From Deltaproteobacteria bacterium (GTDB lineage Bacteria > Myxococcota > JACRCW01): a stretch of DNA of 62,662 bases. The position numbers and the translations under genes were made by a program. Location: positions 1 to 62,662 of the forward strand of contig JACRCW010000164.1 of assembly GCA_016218805.1 (NCBI GenBank), in the 5' to 3' direction. How positions within the stretch are numbered: position 1 is the first letter of the stretch; each line of letters opens with the position of its first letter. The notes beneath the pieces are model-generated. The model made no database searches and was not told where the DNA came from. It saw nothing but the letters and a program-made list of their open reading frames with translations. Positions 45,607 through 54,911 of the stretch are shown here, piece by piece.

Positions 45607-47073
45607 TCACCCGCCCTTGCGGATGCGCTCCACCACGCCCGTGGTGCTGCGGCCAGGCTCCATGGGCATGAGCACCACCTTGCCGCCGCGCGCCTCCACA
45701 AACTCCCGCCCAACGACACCCTTGTCCTTCCAGTCCTCGCCCTTGACCAGGATGTCCGGTGCCACCGCCTCAATCAGCGCGCCCGGTGTGTCTTCCCCAA
45801 ACGGGACCACCAGGTCCACACACGCCAGTGACGCCAGCAACTCCGCGCGGTCCTGCAGCGGCATGATGGGACGCTCCGGGCCTTTCAGCCGCCGCACGCT
45901 GTCGTCGTCGTTGAGGCCCACCACCAGCAGCTCACCCAGGTCCCGCGCGCGCGCCAGGTAACGGCTGTGCCCCGCGTGCAGCACATCAAAACACCCGTTG
46001 GTGAACACCACGCGTGCACCCGCGGCGCGGCGTGCGCGCAGCACCACTGCCGCTTGAGCGCGTTCCATCACCTTGCCTGCGGGACCTGCGGACGCGCCCA
46101 GCGCCATGGCCACTTCCTGCCGCGTCACCGGCACGCTGCCCAGTTTTCCCACCTCCACGCCCGCGGCCGCGTTGGCCAGGTGCACCGCCACGTCCCAGGA
46201 CAGCCCGCCGCCAAGACACAGCGCCAGCATGGCCACCACCATGTCCCCCGCGCCCGTCACATCAAACACGTCGCGCGCCGCCGTGGCCGCAAACAGCTCC
46301 CCGCCGTCGCGGTGGAACAACGCCATCCCATCGCGGTCCAGCGTGATGATCGCCGCGTCCAGGCCGGCCAGCTGGAGCAGCTTGTGGCCGGCACGGCGGA
46401 TGGAGTCGGGATCGGACGGCGTGATGCCGGTGGCCTCCGCGGTCTCCCGGCGGTTGGGCGTGAGCGCGGTGGCACCCGCGTAGCGCGTGAAGTCGGCGCC
46501 CTTGGGATCCACCAGCACGGGCACCTTGCGGCGCCGCGCTTCATCAATCACGGCGCGCACCACGCCCGGGGACAGCACGCCCTTGGCGTAGTCACTCAGC
46601 AACACCACGTCCGCGCCATCCACCGCGCGCAGCGCTGCGTCGCGCACCCGCGCCTCAAGATCGGCCGGGCACGCGCGGTCATCCTCACGATCCACGCGCA
46701 GCACCTGCTGCCCATAGGGACCACCGCGCGCCACGTGGCGGTTCTTCACCGTGGTCCGGCGGGCCTGCGTCCGGACCAACCCGGACGCGTCCGCTTTCTC
46801 GTCGGACGCAAGCCGCATCACCACGTCCCCATCCGCGTCCTCCCCGACAATCCCGACGAGCCGTACGCGCGCGCCCAAGAGCAGCAGGTCCGCCGCCACG
46901 CTGCCCGCGCCACCCAGGCGTTCCTCCTCGCGCGCCACGCGCAGCACCGGTACGGGCGCTTCAGGTGAGATGCGACCGACCTCACCAAACGTGTACCGGT
47001 CCAGCATCACGTCCCCCACCAGCGCCACGGTGGGGCTCCCCAGGTTCACCAGCGCGTGGGCCAGCGTTTCCAC
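45607..47073 (-). CDS. hldE: Bifunctional heptose-7-phosphate kinase/heptose-1-phosphate adenylyltransferase
   Basis: HldE acts in ADP-heptose synthesis for lipopolysaccharide core. The 488-residue protein has an N-terminal PfkB-type kinase domain (about 1-330: GDVMLDRYTFGEVGRISPEAP; the catalytic DVTGAGDM) and a C-terminal nucleotidyltransferase (FTNGCFDVLHAGHSRYL from about residue 350; the HxGH motif is HAGH). Length is standard. Downstream and on the same strand it follows a GT4 glycosyltransferase and an MlaE-type permease, consistent with an envelope cluster. ATG 47073. Confidence 0.96.
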   Translation of the reverse strand: METLAHALVNLGSPTVALVGDVMLDRYTFGEVGRISPEAPVPVLRVAREEERLGGAGSVAADLLLLGARVRLVGIVGEDADGDVVMRLASDEKADASGLVRTQARRTTVKNRHVARGGPYGQQVLRVDREDDRACPADLEARVRDAALRAVDGADVVLLSDYAKGVLSPGVVRAVIDEARRRKVPVLVDPKGADFTRYAGATALTPNRRETAEATGITPSDPDSIRRAGHKLLQLAGLDAAIITLDRDGMALFHRDGGELFAATAARDVFDVTGAGDMVVAMLALCLGGGLSWDVAVHLANAAAGVEVGKLGSVPVTRQEVAMALGASAGPAGKVMERAQAAVVLRARRAAGARVVFTNGCFDVLHAGHSRYLARARDLGELLVVGLNDDDSVRRLKGPERPIMPLQDRAELLASLACVDLVVPFGEDTPGALIEAVAPDILVKGEDWKDKGVVGREFVEARGGKVVLMPMEPGRSTTGVVERIRKGG

Positions 47074-47077
47074 GACG

Positions 47078-48190
47078 TCACCTCGTTTCCAGCAGGCGCC
47101 GATACAACGCCTCCGTCTCGCGCGCCACCTGCGCGGGCGCGTGCCGCTGCACCATCACGGCGCGGCACACTTCCACCGCGGGTCCCGCGCGCAACAGCGA
47201 CACCACCGCGCCCACCTGCGCGTCGTCGTCACCTTCCGGCCAGACTGCCCCCGTGCCCGCCACCACTTCCGCCACCTCGGGGAGGTCCGGCACCGCCGCC
47301 GGTGTGCCGCACGCCATGCTCTCCAGCACCGCGCGTCCATACCCGTCATTGCCCAGCGCCAACAGGATGGATGCATCCGCCGCGGCGTACGCATCAGGCA
47401 GCTCATCCTTCAGGTACCCAAGGAACTGCACGCCTTCCATGCCGCGCGCCAGCTCCATCATGGACGGGCGCAGTTCTCCCAGGCCCGCAAAGGCGAGCTG
47501 CGCCGACGGCACCGCCGCGCGGACCTGCGGCCACGCGCGCAGGACGCGCTCATGACCGCGGCCGGCCTGGAAGATTGCGGTCATCAACAGCAACGGCGCA
47601 TCCGGCGGGATGGCGTGCCCCGCGCGGAAACGCGTACGCCGCGCAGCCCGGTCGTCGGCGTGGAAGCGCACCACGTCCACCGGACCGCGGATGACGTGCA
47701 TCCGCTCCAGCGGGATGCCCAGCGACGCTGCGCCTTCATCCGCGCGGGCACGCGCGTGCACAATGAACGCGTCCGCCCGTTGCATCAGCCAACGTTGCCC
47801 CACGCGCGGCTGCAGGCTGCGGCGCGAATGCACGGTGCGCACCAGCACCGGCCGCGGCCCGGACCGCGCCAGCACCGCCAGCGCGTGATCATGACTGAAG
47901 TGCGCGTGCACCACGTCCACGTCCGTGAAGCGCGCCCGCAACGCCGCGCGATCACGCAACCACACCAGCGGACCGGACCGCGTAGATAATGCAAGCTCGC
48001 GCGCTACCGGGATGCCCGCGGCCGCCACCGCGGGTCCCATCCCTTCTTCGTGCTCATTGCCCATGGGCCGCACCGTGTCATGCCCGATGACGACGTCATG
48101 GCCCAACGCCCGCAACTCCTGGCACAAGGACATTGTGGCCGCCGCGGGCCCCGAGTACGCGAACGCGCTGACGAGCTGAAGGACCCGCAA
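47078..48190 (-). CDS. Glycosyltransferase family 4
   Basis: A 370-residue GT-B fold enzyme. N-terminal domain: MRVLQLVSAFAYSGPAAA and DVVHAHFSHDHALAVLA; C-terminal domain: FLGYLKDELPDAYAAADASIL and YGRAVLESMACGTPAAVPDLPEVAEVV, the typical donor-sugar (E-x7-E type) motif. The likely role is in lipopolysaccharide or exopolysaccharide assembly, given hldE directly downstream (4 bases). Donor and acceptor are unknown. ATG 48190. Confidence 0.88.
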   Translation of the reverse strand: MRVLQLVSAFAYSGPAAATMSLCQELRALGHDVVIGHDTVRPMGNEHEEGMGPAVAAAGIPVARELALSTRSGPLVWLRDRAALRARFTDVDVVHAHFSHDHALAVLARSGPRPVLVRTVHSRRSLQPRVGQRWLMQRADAFIVHARARADEGAASLGIPLERMHVIRGPVDVVRFHADDRAARRTRFRAGHAIPPDAPLLLMTAIFQAGRGHERVLRAWPQVRAAVPSAQLAFAGLGELRPSMMELARGMEGVQFLGYLKDELPDAYAAADASILLALGNDGYGRAVLESMACGTPAAVPDLPEVAEVVAGTGAVWPEGDDDAQVGAVVSLLRAGPAVEVCRAVMVQRHAPAQVARETEALYRRLLETR

Positions 48191-48197
48191 GGGCGCC

Positions 48198-49049
48198 TCA
48201 GAGGTTGTACTGCGCGTACAGGAACGGGTGCAGCAGCTCGGTGACGAAATAGTTGAGAATCACCATGGAGACGCTGCTGAGCACCACGGCGCGCGTGGCT
48301 GCCTGCCCCACGCCCTTGGCGCCGCCGCTGCACGTGTAGCCCTTGTAACAACTGATGAGCGCCACAAACATCCCGTACAGCGCGCTCTTGATGACCCCCT
48401 CCGCAAAGTCCGGCGGGTCCAGATAGTAGTTGGTCTGCGTCGTCAGTGCGCCGGGGTCCAGGCCTTCGCGCAGGGTGCCCGTCAGGAAGCAGCCCACCCA
48501 GCCGGTGGTGACGAAGATGATATCCAACGCGGGGCACATGATGGTGGACGCAATGACCCGCGGCACCACCAGATACTGGAGGGGGTTGACGGCCATGGTC
48601 TCCATCGCGTCGATCTGCTCGGTGACGCGCATGGTGGCCAGTTCCGTGGACATGGAGGACCCGCTGCGCCCGGCGAACAGCAACACGGTCATGGCGGGCC
48701 CCAACTCGCGTGCGAGCGAGATGACGACGGTGGAACCCACCAGGTCCTCGCCGCCGAAACGGCGGAACGCATACAGGCTCTGGAACGTGAACACGCCGCC
48801 GGTGAAGATGCCTGCCAGCAGGATGATGACGGTGGTGCCCACCCCCACGGTCATCATCTGCTCAATGAGCAGCGGCCAGCGGTACGGCCGGCGGAACATC
48901 CAGAAGAACGTGGACGCGGTGAAGTTCCAGAACCCGCCAAAATCGCCGGCGTACTCGACGAGAAGTTCCCGGGAGCGCACCAGCAGCTTCTGGAACGGGG
49001 CGGCAATCTCGTCGGCAGCCGATACCGGGGGTGGGATGGACTCGCTCAT
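48198..49049 (-). CDS. MlaE-type ABC permease
   Basis: A 283-residue membrane protein of the MlaE family: VGTTVIILLAGIFTGGVF, LARELGPAMTVLLFAGRSGS, and the diagnostic EQIDAMETMAVNPLQYLVVPRV. MlaE is the permease of phospholipid transport ABC systems in Gram-negative bacteria. No MlaF or MlaD gene is adjacent, so partners are encoded elsewhere. ATG 49049 was chosen as the start (MSESIPPP); the frame extends upstream by 31 residues of unlikely composition. Next to glycosyltransferase genes, an envelope role is plausible. Confidence 0.92.
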   Translation of the reverse strand: MSESIPPPVSAADEIAAPFQKLLVRSRELLVEYAGDFGGFWNFTASTFFWMFRRPYRWPLLIEQMMTVGVGTTVIILLAGIFTGGVFTFQSLYAFRRFGGEDLVGSTVVISLARELGPAMTVLLFAGRSGSSMSTELATMRVTEQIDAMETMAVNPLQYLVVPRVIASTIMCPALDIIFVTTGWVGCFLTGTLREGLDPGALTTQTNYYLDPPDFAEGVIKSALYGMFVALISCYKGYTCSGGAKGVGQAATRAVVLSSVSMVILNYFVTELLHPFLYAQYNL

Positions 49050-49084
49050 GGGCGCGCGGACACTGCCACAACCGGGACCGCGGG

Positions 49085-51178
49085 TCAGCCCGCCGGCGCC
49101 GGCGTGATGACAAAGAAGTAGTCGGCGTCCCACGCGGTGCACGGAATTTCTGCGTAGTTGTCGACGCGAAAGCCCGCATAGGTCCGCTTGACCGGTGGCG
49201 TGTCAACCGCGCCGCCGCTTTCCAGTTCCACTTCCAGCCCCGTGGCCGTGGTGAACGGCGGCGGCGTGGCGGGCGCTGGGGCGAACAGGTGGACGACGAG
49301 GTCGGGACGCGGAAGGACGGCGAGGGCTTCGTTGGGCGCGGCGTCACGCGTCTTGGACCACCATTCGTCCGAGACGCGCACGTGTGCAGGGTCAAGCAGG
49401 AACGGCGCCGCGCCCAGACGGGCGTTGTCCACCAGCAACCCGCCCTCCAGTTCAGGCGGGACGCGCACCACGCGGCGCCCGGTTGCCGGCGGACCCGCAC
49501 GGAAACGCGGCGCCAGCAGGCTTGCATGGAGCAGGTCAGGCCGCTGGTTGGGGAACACAAACGCGAGTTGCCGCTGCACCTCCGCGAACCGCGGGGCCGC
49601 CGCCGCCGCGCGCGCCGCGACGGCAGCGTCGGCGTCGAACGCGCGGTGGATGATCACGCGGTACACGTCATGACTGGCGCCGTACACGGGCCGGGCCATG
49701 TGGAGCCGGTTCCAGCCGTAGTGGATGTAGTGGGCGTCCAGGCGGGGCCGGAGCCGTCCGCATTCCCCCGCCACAACGCCCATCAGCACTGCCAGCATGG
49801 CCGCCACCACCGCATCCGGAAGACGTGGCGCGCGCGCATTCCGCCAGGCGTCCGCGGCGGCGGCCAGCCACAGCAACGCAAGGACCTGGATCAGCACCTC
49901 CGTCCAGATCATGTCACGGAACAGACCGCGCACGTCCACGGCGGCCACCAACACCGTCAGCGTGATGAGACCTGCGGTGGCTGCCCGCATGCCGCGATTC
50001 CCCCGCACCAGCACGCCGACCGCGCCTGCCGCCATGACCACAATCCCGCCTGCATCCTGCCGCCACACCTCAGCGAGGTTGGTGGCGACGACGCTCCACG
50101 TCAGCGGCGGCATGGCCAGGCGGCGCCAGAACAGCATCTTTGCGTCAGCCAGCAGGTAGGTGAACGCGGTGCCGTCAACCAGCGGCAGCGTCACAAGGTG
50201 CAACAGGAAGCTGCCGACGACGCCCGCCAAGAACACATGCAGCGGCCAGGCCGCACGCGCCACGCCGGGAGTGAACCAGGCAAGCGCGAGCAGGACGCTG
50301 GCCGCACCGCCCACCAGCACGCCCACGGTGTTGAGTCCGTAGTCGCCCGGCCCGGCGAACGTGGCGGAACCCGCGGGCACCGTCACCCAGGCGGCGCCCG
50401 CCAAGAGCGCCAGGAATGCAGCCGCTGAGGCCGTGGCAAGCACGCGCCGGGTCGTTGTTGACGGGGTGAGCTGCGCCAGCGGCGTGACGGGGAGGCGCGC
50501 GCGCACAAAAGCGAAGAAGAGCGGCATGGCGGCGATGTGAAACAGCGCCTGCACCTTGGTGAGCAGCGCCAGGCCGGCCAGCACGCCAGCCACCGCCGTC
50601 CCCGCGACGACCGACCGCAAGTCCGACCGCACGGCTGCCGCCGCGCACGCCAGCACGCCAAGGCTCCAGTAGAAATGGGCGTACAACTCGGTGCGGACCA
50701 GGCTGGCCTGGAATCCGAGCGCCGGCGCCAGCCCCAGGATGAGCAGCCAGGCGGTCAACATCCACGCCGGCGGGCGCACGGCGATCTTCAGCGCGGCAGC
50801 CAGCGCCACGACGGTACCCAGCGCGAAGAACGGGGAGTGCCAGCGCAGGAATGCCGTGGTTTCCGCCACGCCCCACAGCGGGTTGAGCGCCTCAGCCACA
50901 TCCTCATAGGAGGCAAACGACACCACCCCGAGCAGCGCGGCCGCGCCGTGGGTGACGGCGAATACCAGGTACATCCCGAACCCGGTGTGGTTGATGTGCG
51001 CGGGCAACAACCCCGTGGCCATGGCCAGCACGTCCAGCGTGGCCGTGTGGTCCATGTCAAAGCTGAAATGGACGGGAAATGATCCGCACAGCCACGCGTA
51101 CCACGCGGCCAGGCCGCACACGGTGACCATGAGCAGCAGGACGCCGCCGGGGCGGAGGGGGTTGGGAGTTGTGTCCAT
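49085..51178 (-). CDS. Polytopic glycosyltransferase-like membrane protein
   Basis: A 697-residue protein with a cytoplasmic start (MDTTPNPLRP), roughly 12 to 13 membrane spans through about residue 500 (LLLMVTVCGLAAWYAWL; MYLVFAVTHGAAALLGVV; VALAAALKIAV; ...), and a soluble C-terminal domain of about 190 residues. The layout is like GT39/GT83-type (C-type glycosyltransferase, ArnT-like) polyprenyl-sugar transferases, but I cannot point to a catalytic DE motif with confidence, so this is tentative. ATG 51178; a longer frame upstream has an implausible basic N-terminus. The next gene upstream is on the same strand 131 bp away. Confidence 0.6.
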   Translation of the reverse strand: MDTTPNPLRPGGVLLLMVTVCGLAAWYAWLCGSFPVHFSFDMDHTATLDVLAMATGLLPAHINHTGFGMYLVFAVTHGAAALLGVVSFASYEDVAEALNPLWGVAETTAFLRWHSPFFALGTVVALAAALKIAVRPPAWMLTAWLLILGLAPALGFQASLVRTELYAHFYWSLGVLACAAAAVRSDLRSVVAGTAVAGVLAGLALLTKVQALFHIAAMPLFFAFVRARLPVTPLAQLTPSTTTRRVLATASAAAFLALLAGAAWVTVPAGSATFAGPGDYGLNTVGVLVGGAASVLLALAWFTPGVARAAWPLHVFLAGVVGSFLLHLVTLPLVDGTAFTYLLADAKMLFWRRLAMPPLTWSVVATNLAEVWRQDAGGIVVMAAGAVGVLVRGNRGMRAATAGLITLTVLVAAVDVRGLFRDMIWTEVLIQVLALLWLAAAADAWRNARAPRLPDAVVAAMLAVLMGVVAGECGRLRPRLDAHYIHYGWNRLHMARPVYGASHDVYRVIIHRAFDADAAVAARAAAAAPRFAEVQRQLAFVFPNQRPDLLHASLLAPRFRAGPPATGRRVVRVPPELEGGLLVDNARLGAAPFLLDPAHVRVSDEWWSKTRDAAPNEALAVLPRPDLVVHLFAPAPATPPPFTTATGLEVELESGGAVDTPPVKRTYAGFRVDNYAEIPCTAWDADYFFVITPAPAG

Positions 51179-51309
51179 GGCACCCGCACTCGCCTCCCCC
51201 GCAGCCTTCACCGACGACGTGGCGACGAGCACGCGGGAGCCTCGCGCATCACCCGGGGCTTGTCCAGCCGGTCGTCGGGCGCGCCGTGGAACCGCGGGGA
51301 CCCTGAGCA

Positions 51310-52377
51310 TCACGGGGCTGGTCCGTCACCGGACTCCGCGCCGCGCCCCTGCCGCCAGCGGGCAAACACCTCCTGCACGTGCGCCTCCACGGACGCCCGC
51401 GCCTCGCGGCGCGGCACGCCTTTCATCAGCAACTCGTCATAGTTGGAGTGCACGTGACGGATGTGCGCATACACCGCCAGTTTGAGCGCGCGCTCATCCA
51501 GCGCGCGGCCCGCAGCGGTGCGCCCCACGCGTCCGCTGCCGCGCACCGCCGTATGGGCCGCAATGGCGCGCGCGTCCGTGGCGCTGCAGCCCGGCCACCC
51601 CTGGCGGATGGCCTGTTGCATGGCCGCCTCCAACTGCTCGTCCTGGCGCTCACGGCGGCCGGCGTCCTGTTCCCGCCGCGCCGCACGGTCCTCCGCGTCC
51701 ATGGCGCATTCAATACGCGCGCGCTTCAGCGCGGCCTCTTCAACCAGGATTCCCTGCCGCTCAAAGCGCTTGCGCGCGCGGCTCCACTTCACCACCACCG
51801 CCGACAGCCGGCTGTACTTGGTGGACCGCCGCGTCAACGCCGCATCCCCGGCGGGCACAAACACCAGGTGATCCAGGTCCGCACACTCCAGGCACACCGG
51901 CGTGCCCTCCTCCACGCAGATGAACTCGTCTTTGGCCAGCGTGCGCTGGCACTCGCGGCACGGCTGCTGGCCGCGGCAGTGGTGCACCACGAATTCAAAC
52001 GACCCACCACGCGGCGGCTCCTGGCGTGGCGCAGCGACGGGGCGCAGGTAGTGGGTGCTGTAGCGCCGCTCAATGCTCCCGTCCCCGGACTTGCTGAAGC
52101 GGAGCGGATGACTGCGGTGGTGGTAGACGGTCAGGCTGGGTTTCAGCTTGGAGTGTTGTGCCCACGCGTGGAAGGCGCGCATGGCCGTGCTGACCTTGCC
52201 CAGGTTCTGATGCACCACGCGCTCCAGGTAGGGAATGCGTCCTTCGCGCCAGGCGCGGAGATCCTCCGCCGACAGCCACCCGAGGGCGAGCAGCACGTCC
52301 ACGCTGGATACAAAGCCCTTGGCGAGCGCCTCCCCCGCCAGCTGTGGCACGCGTTTGCGGATCTCCTCGTCGTTCAT
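51310..52377 (-). CDS. DUF2293-domain protein with a zinc-finger-like segment
   Basis: A 355-residue protein. The C-terminal region (about residue 270-350) shows the DUF2293 pattern: ALKLAVYAHIRHVHSNYDEL and LLMKGVPRREARASVEA. A Cys cluster at about 135-165 (C..CRECQRTL...VCLEC) suggests a zinc-binding segment; the centre is a highly charged helix. The DUF2293 family has no known function; similar proteins occur in actinobacteria and myxobacteria. No signal peptide. ATG 52377, 12 bp after the stop... of the upstream gene on the same strand. Confidence 0.75.
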   Translation of the reverse strand: MNDEEIRKRVPQLAGEALAKGFVSSVDVLLALGWLSAEDLRAWREGRIPYLERVVHQNLGKVSTAMRAFHAWAQHSKLKPSLTVYHHRSHPLRFSKSGDGSIERRYSTHYLRPVAAPRQEPPRGGSFEFVVHHCRGQQPCRECQRTLAKDEFICVEEGTPVCLECADLDHLVFVPAGDAALTRRSTKYSRLSAVVVKWSRARKRFERQGILVEEAALKRARIECAMDAEDRAARREQDAGRRERQDEQLEAAMQQAIRQGWPGCSATDARAIAAHTAVRGSGRVGRTAAGRALDERALKLAVYAHIRHVHSNYDELLMKGVPRREARASVEAHVQEVFARWRQGRGAESGDGPAP

Positions 52378-52389
52378 GGTGCAACCCCG

Positions 52390-53811
52390 TCAGCGGAAGG
52401 ACACGGGAAAGAGCCGGTTGAGTGTCCCGGCCCCGGAGCTGTCCGTCGTCACGGTCACTGTGCCGCCCTGCGGCGCGTAGTGGTACCCGCCCGCCATCAG
52501 CGTGAAGGTGCCCTCCGGCATCACCCACGCATACTGCTCGGCGGCGTTGCCCCACGTCACCACGGCACCGGCCGCGTTGTTCTGGGAGAGACCCACCAGC
52601 ACCGCGCCGCCTGCCGCCACGTCCACCACCACGGAACCGGGGTTGGCGCCGTCGTACGTGGCCACGTCATGGGGCGCCGCGCCCTGCAGGCCCACCAGTG
52701 ACCACAGCGCGACACCCACGCGCACGGGGGGCCCGCCGGACAGTGACACCTCCACGGCACCCGTCACCGCATTGCCCGGGTCACACAGGAACATGGCGCC
52801 GGGTGTGCCGTTGGCCAGGTTTTCGTGCACCGCCACCAGCTTGGTGCAGGGCGTGGCGTTGAGCTTGGCGGTGGCAAACGCCACATCAACATTGGTGGAC
52901 GCATGGACCGCAACGGCGATCATCCTTCCCGTGGTGGCAGCGCCCAGCGTCAACCCGCTGAAAGCGTACGTGCCCAGGTCAGCCAGCGAGTGCACCTGCG
53001 CCAGGAACGCCACCTTGATGCCGGTGGTGATGTCCCACGTGAATGTCGCCGCATCCACGTTCACCGCCACGCTGCGCAGCGTGTTGGCGGTGAAGGCAGC
53101 CTGGCCGTTCAACTGGATGAACTGGTCATCCGGGACGGACGACAAGGAACCGGTCCAATCCGTCGTGACCGTGAGGCAATCCACCCGCGGGCACACGCGG
53201 AACCGCGGGCCGCCTTCGCCGGCCACAACGACCGCGCGGAGCACCCCGGTCCCACCCAGGGGGACCACGGCGGACTCCACCCACGCGGCCGGCTCCACCA
53301 ACTCCGTGGGCGGAATCACCAGCGCCGCGGGGGCCGGGCGGCTGCTGCTGGGGGCTGAGGAGGACGGTGCGGGCCACGACGCCGACGACGGGGGACCGGA
53401 GGACGCGGCGGCGGCGGACGATGCCAACGCGCTGGATGCCACCACCGACGAGGAAAGTGAGAACGAAGAAGCGGCTCCGGCGGCGGACGACGAGCGGGAC
53501 GACGACGATGGCGATGTACCGGCGGACGACGCCAGCGACGACGCGGCCGCCGCCGACGCGCTGGCGGTGGAGGACGCCGCCGCACCACCGGATGACGTCA
53601 TACCGCCATCACGCGGCGGACCGGCGGCCACGCACGCTCCGGCCACGCAGGCCTCCAACCCGGTGCAGTCCACGGCGGAGTTGCACGGACGCACGCAGGT
53701 GCCGTCCTGATACACCTCGCCGCCGGCGCAGCGGTTGCCACAGGACGCGCCGGCGCCCGCCACCCCCACAGCCACCACGCTCACCACGACGAGGATGACG
53801 CGCCTTGCCAT
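52390..53811 (-). CDS. Ser/Ala-linker lipoprotein
   Basis: A 473-residue lipoprotein: lipobox AGASC near residue 23, a Cys-rich module (CGNRCAGGEVYQDGTC; CNSAVDCTGLEACVAGAC), a low-complexity linker of about 100 residues made of Ser/Ala/Pro (about residue 75-160), then a beta-rich domain of about 310 residues (VPLGGTGVLRAVVVAGEGG..., and VVDVAAGGAVLVGLSQNNAA). Similar to other myxobacterial surface lipoproteins with a stalk-like linker. It is divergent from the asparaginase gene. ATG 53811. Function unknown. Confidence 0.75.
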   Translation of the reverse strand: MARRVILVVVSVVAVGVAGAGASCGNRCAGGEVYQDGTCVRPCNSAVDCTGLEACVAGACVAAGPPRDGGMTSSGGAAASSTASASAAAASSLASSAGTSPSSSSRSSSAAGAASSFSLSSSVVASSALASSAAAASSGPPSSASWPAPSSSAPSSSRPAPAALVIPPTELVEPAAWVESAVVPLGGTGVLRAVVVAGEGGPRFRVCPRVDCLTVTTDWTGSLSSVPDDQFIQLNGQAAFTANTLRSVAVNVDAATFTWDITTGIKVAFLAQVHSLADLGTYAFSGLTLGAATTGRMIAVAVHASTNVDVAFATAKLNATPCTKLVAVHENLANGTPGAMFLCDPGNAVTGAVEVSLSGGPPVRVGVALWSLVGLQGAAPHDVATYDGANPGSVVVDVAAGGAVLVGLSQNNAAGAVVTWGNAAEQYAWVMPEGTFTLMAGGYHYAPQGGTVTVTTDSSGAGTLNRLFPVSFR

Positions 53812-53918
53812 GGCGCGGCACCGTAGCACGGGTGCGGCGCTGCACGCCCGGCCGCCGGCGCTCGCCACCCCTGCGCGGTTGCCGTATCACGCCCATCCCA
53901 AGCCGCAGGAGGACGCAG

Positions 53919-54827
53919 ATGGTGCCGTTGGTGGTGGCGCATGGTGGCGCAGGGGCGGACGGCGCGCATTCCGCGGGGTGCGTGGTGGCGTGCCGCGCGG
54001 CGGCGCGCGCGCTCGGGGCAGGCGCATCAGCGCTGGAAGCCGCGGCCGCCGCGGTGCGCGTGCTGGAGGATGACGAGAACTTCAACGCGGGACGCCACTC
54101 CGCGGTGCGGCTGGACGGACGCACGGTGCAGATGGACGCAGGCGTGGCTGACGCGGACGGCTTTGGCAGCGTGGCGGGCCTGGAGGACGTGGCCCACGCG
54201 GTGGACGTGGCGCTGGCGGTGCGCCGGTCGCCACATGTGATGCTCGCCGGTGCCGGGGCGCAGGCGTTTGCGCGCAAGCTGGGCCTGGTGTCACCCACGC
54301 CGCTCATCACGCCGCGCCGCGTGGAACACGCACGGGACGCGCTGGCCAGCCTCCGCGACGATCCGCGGTGGGTGCACGCCGACGTGGAGGCGGTGTGGAA
54401 CTTTGACACGCCGCCGCCCGCTGCGGTCCCCCCGCCCACGGGTGACACGGTGGGCGCGGTGGTGCGTGACGCGCAGGGGAAGCTGGCGGCGGCGGGCTCA
54501 ACGGGCGGAACCGCATGGAGCCTGCGAGGGCGCGTGGGTGACACGCCCATCTTTGGCGCCGGTTTCTACGCCAGCGCGCACGCGGCGCTGGTGGCCACAG
54601 GCATTGGCGAGGAGATCTGGCGCCGCATGTCCTGCCGCGCCGTGCATGACGGGGTGGCCGCGGGAACGCCGCCCATGGAGGCGGTGGTGCAGTACGTCCG
54701 CGCGCATCCGGCCGCGTGGGACGTGGGGCTGTTGTGCGTGACGCCCGCGGGGTGGGGCGCGGCATCCAACCGCAACATGGCGTGGGCAGCCATGGAAGGG
54801 GATCGCGTCGTCGGGCGCGGGGGCTGA
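53919..54827 (+). CDS. Isoaspartyl peptidase/L-asparaginase (Ntn hydrolase type)
   Basis: A 302-residue Ntn-hydrolase: NFNAGRHSAV (conserved glycine-rich loop), QMDAG, and the autocleavage site TGDTVGAVV, with the nucleophilic Thr177 following GD. This is the plant-type asparaginase family, which cuts L-asparagine and isoaspartyl dipeptides after autoproteolysis between Asp176 and Thr177. The length and spacing of the motif are normal. ATG 53919 has an AGGAGG ribosome site at 53907. It is divergent from the lipoprotein gene at 53811. Confidence 0.9.
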   Translation: MVPLVVAHGGAGADGAHSAGCVVACRAAARALGAGASALEAAAAAVRVLEDDENFNAGRHSAVRLDGRTVQMDAGVADADGFGSVAGLEDVAHAVDVALAVRRSPHVMLAGAGAQAFARKLGLVSPTPLITPRRVEHARDALASLRDDPRWVHADVEAVWNFDTPPPAAVPPPTGDTVGAVVRDAQGKLAAAGSTGGTAWSLRGRVGDTPIFGAGFYASAHAALVATGIGEEIWRRMSCRAVHDGVAAGTPPMEAVVQYVRAHPAAWDVGLLCVTPAGWGAASNRNMAWAAMEGDRVVGRGG

Positions 54828-54911
54828 TGTCTGACCGATGCCCCGGGCGGGAGCGTGCAGCACAGACCGTCACGGCGTGGCCCTGGCACAACACCTGCCT
54901 GCACGTAGAGC

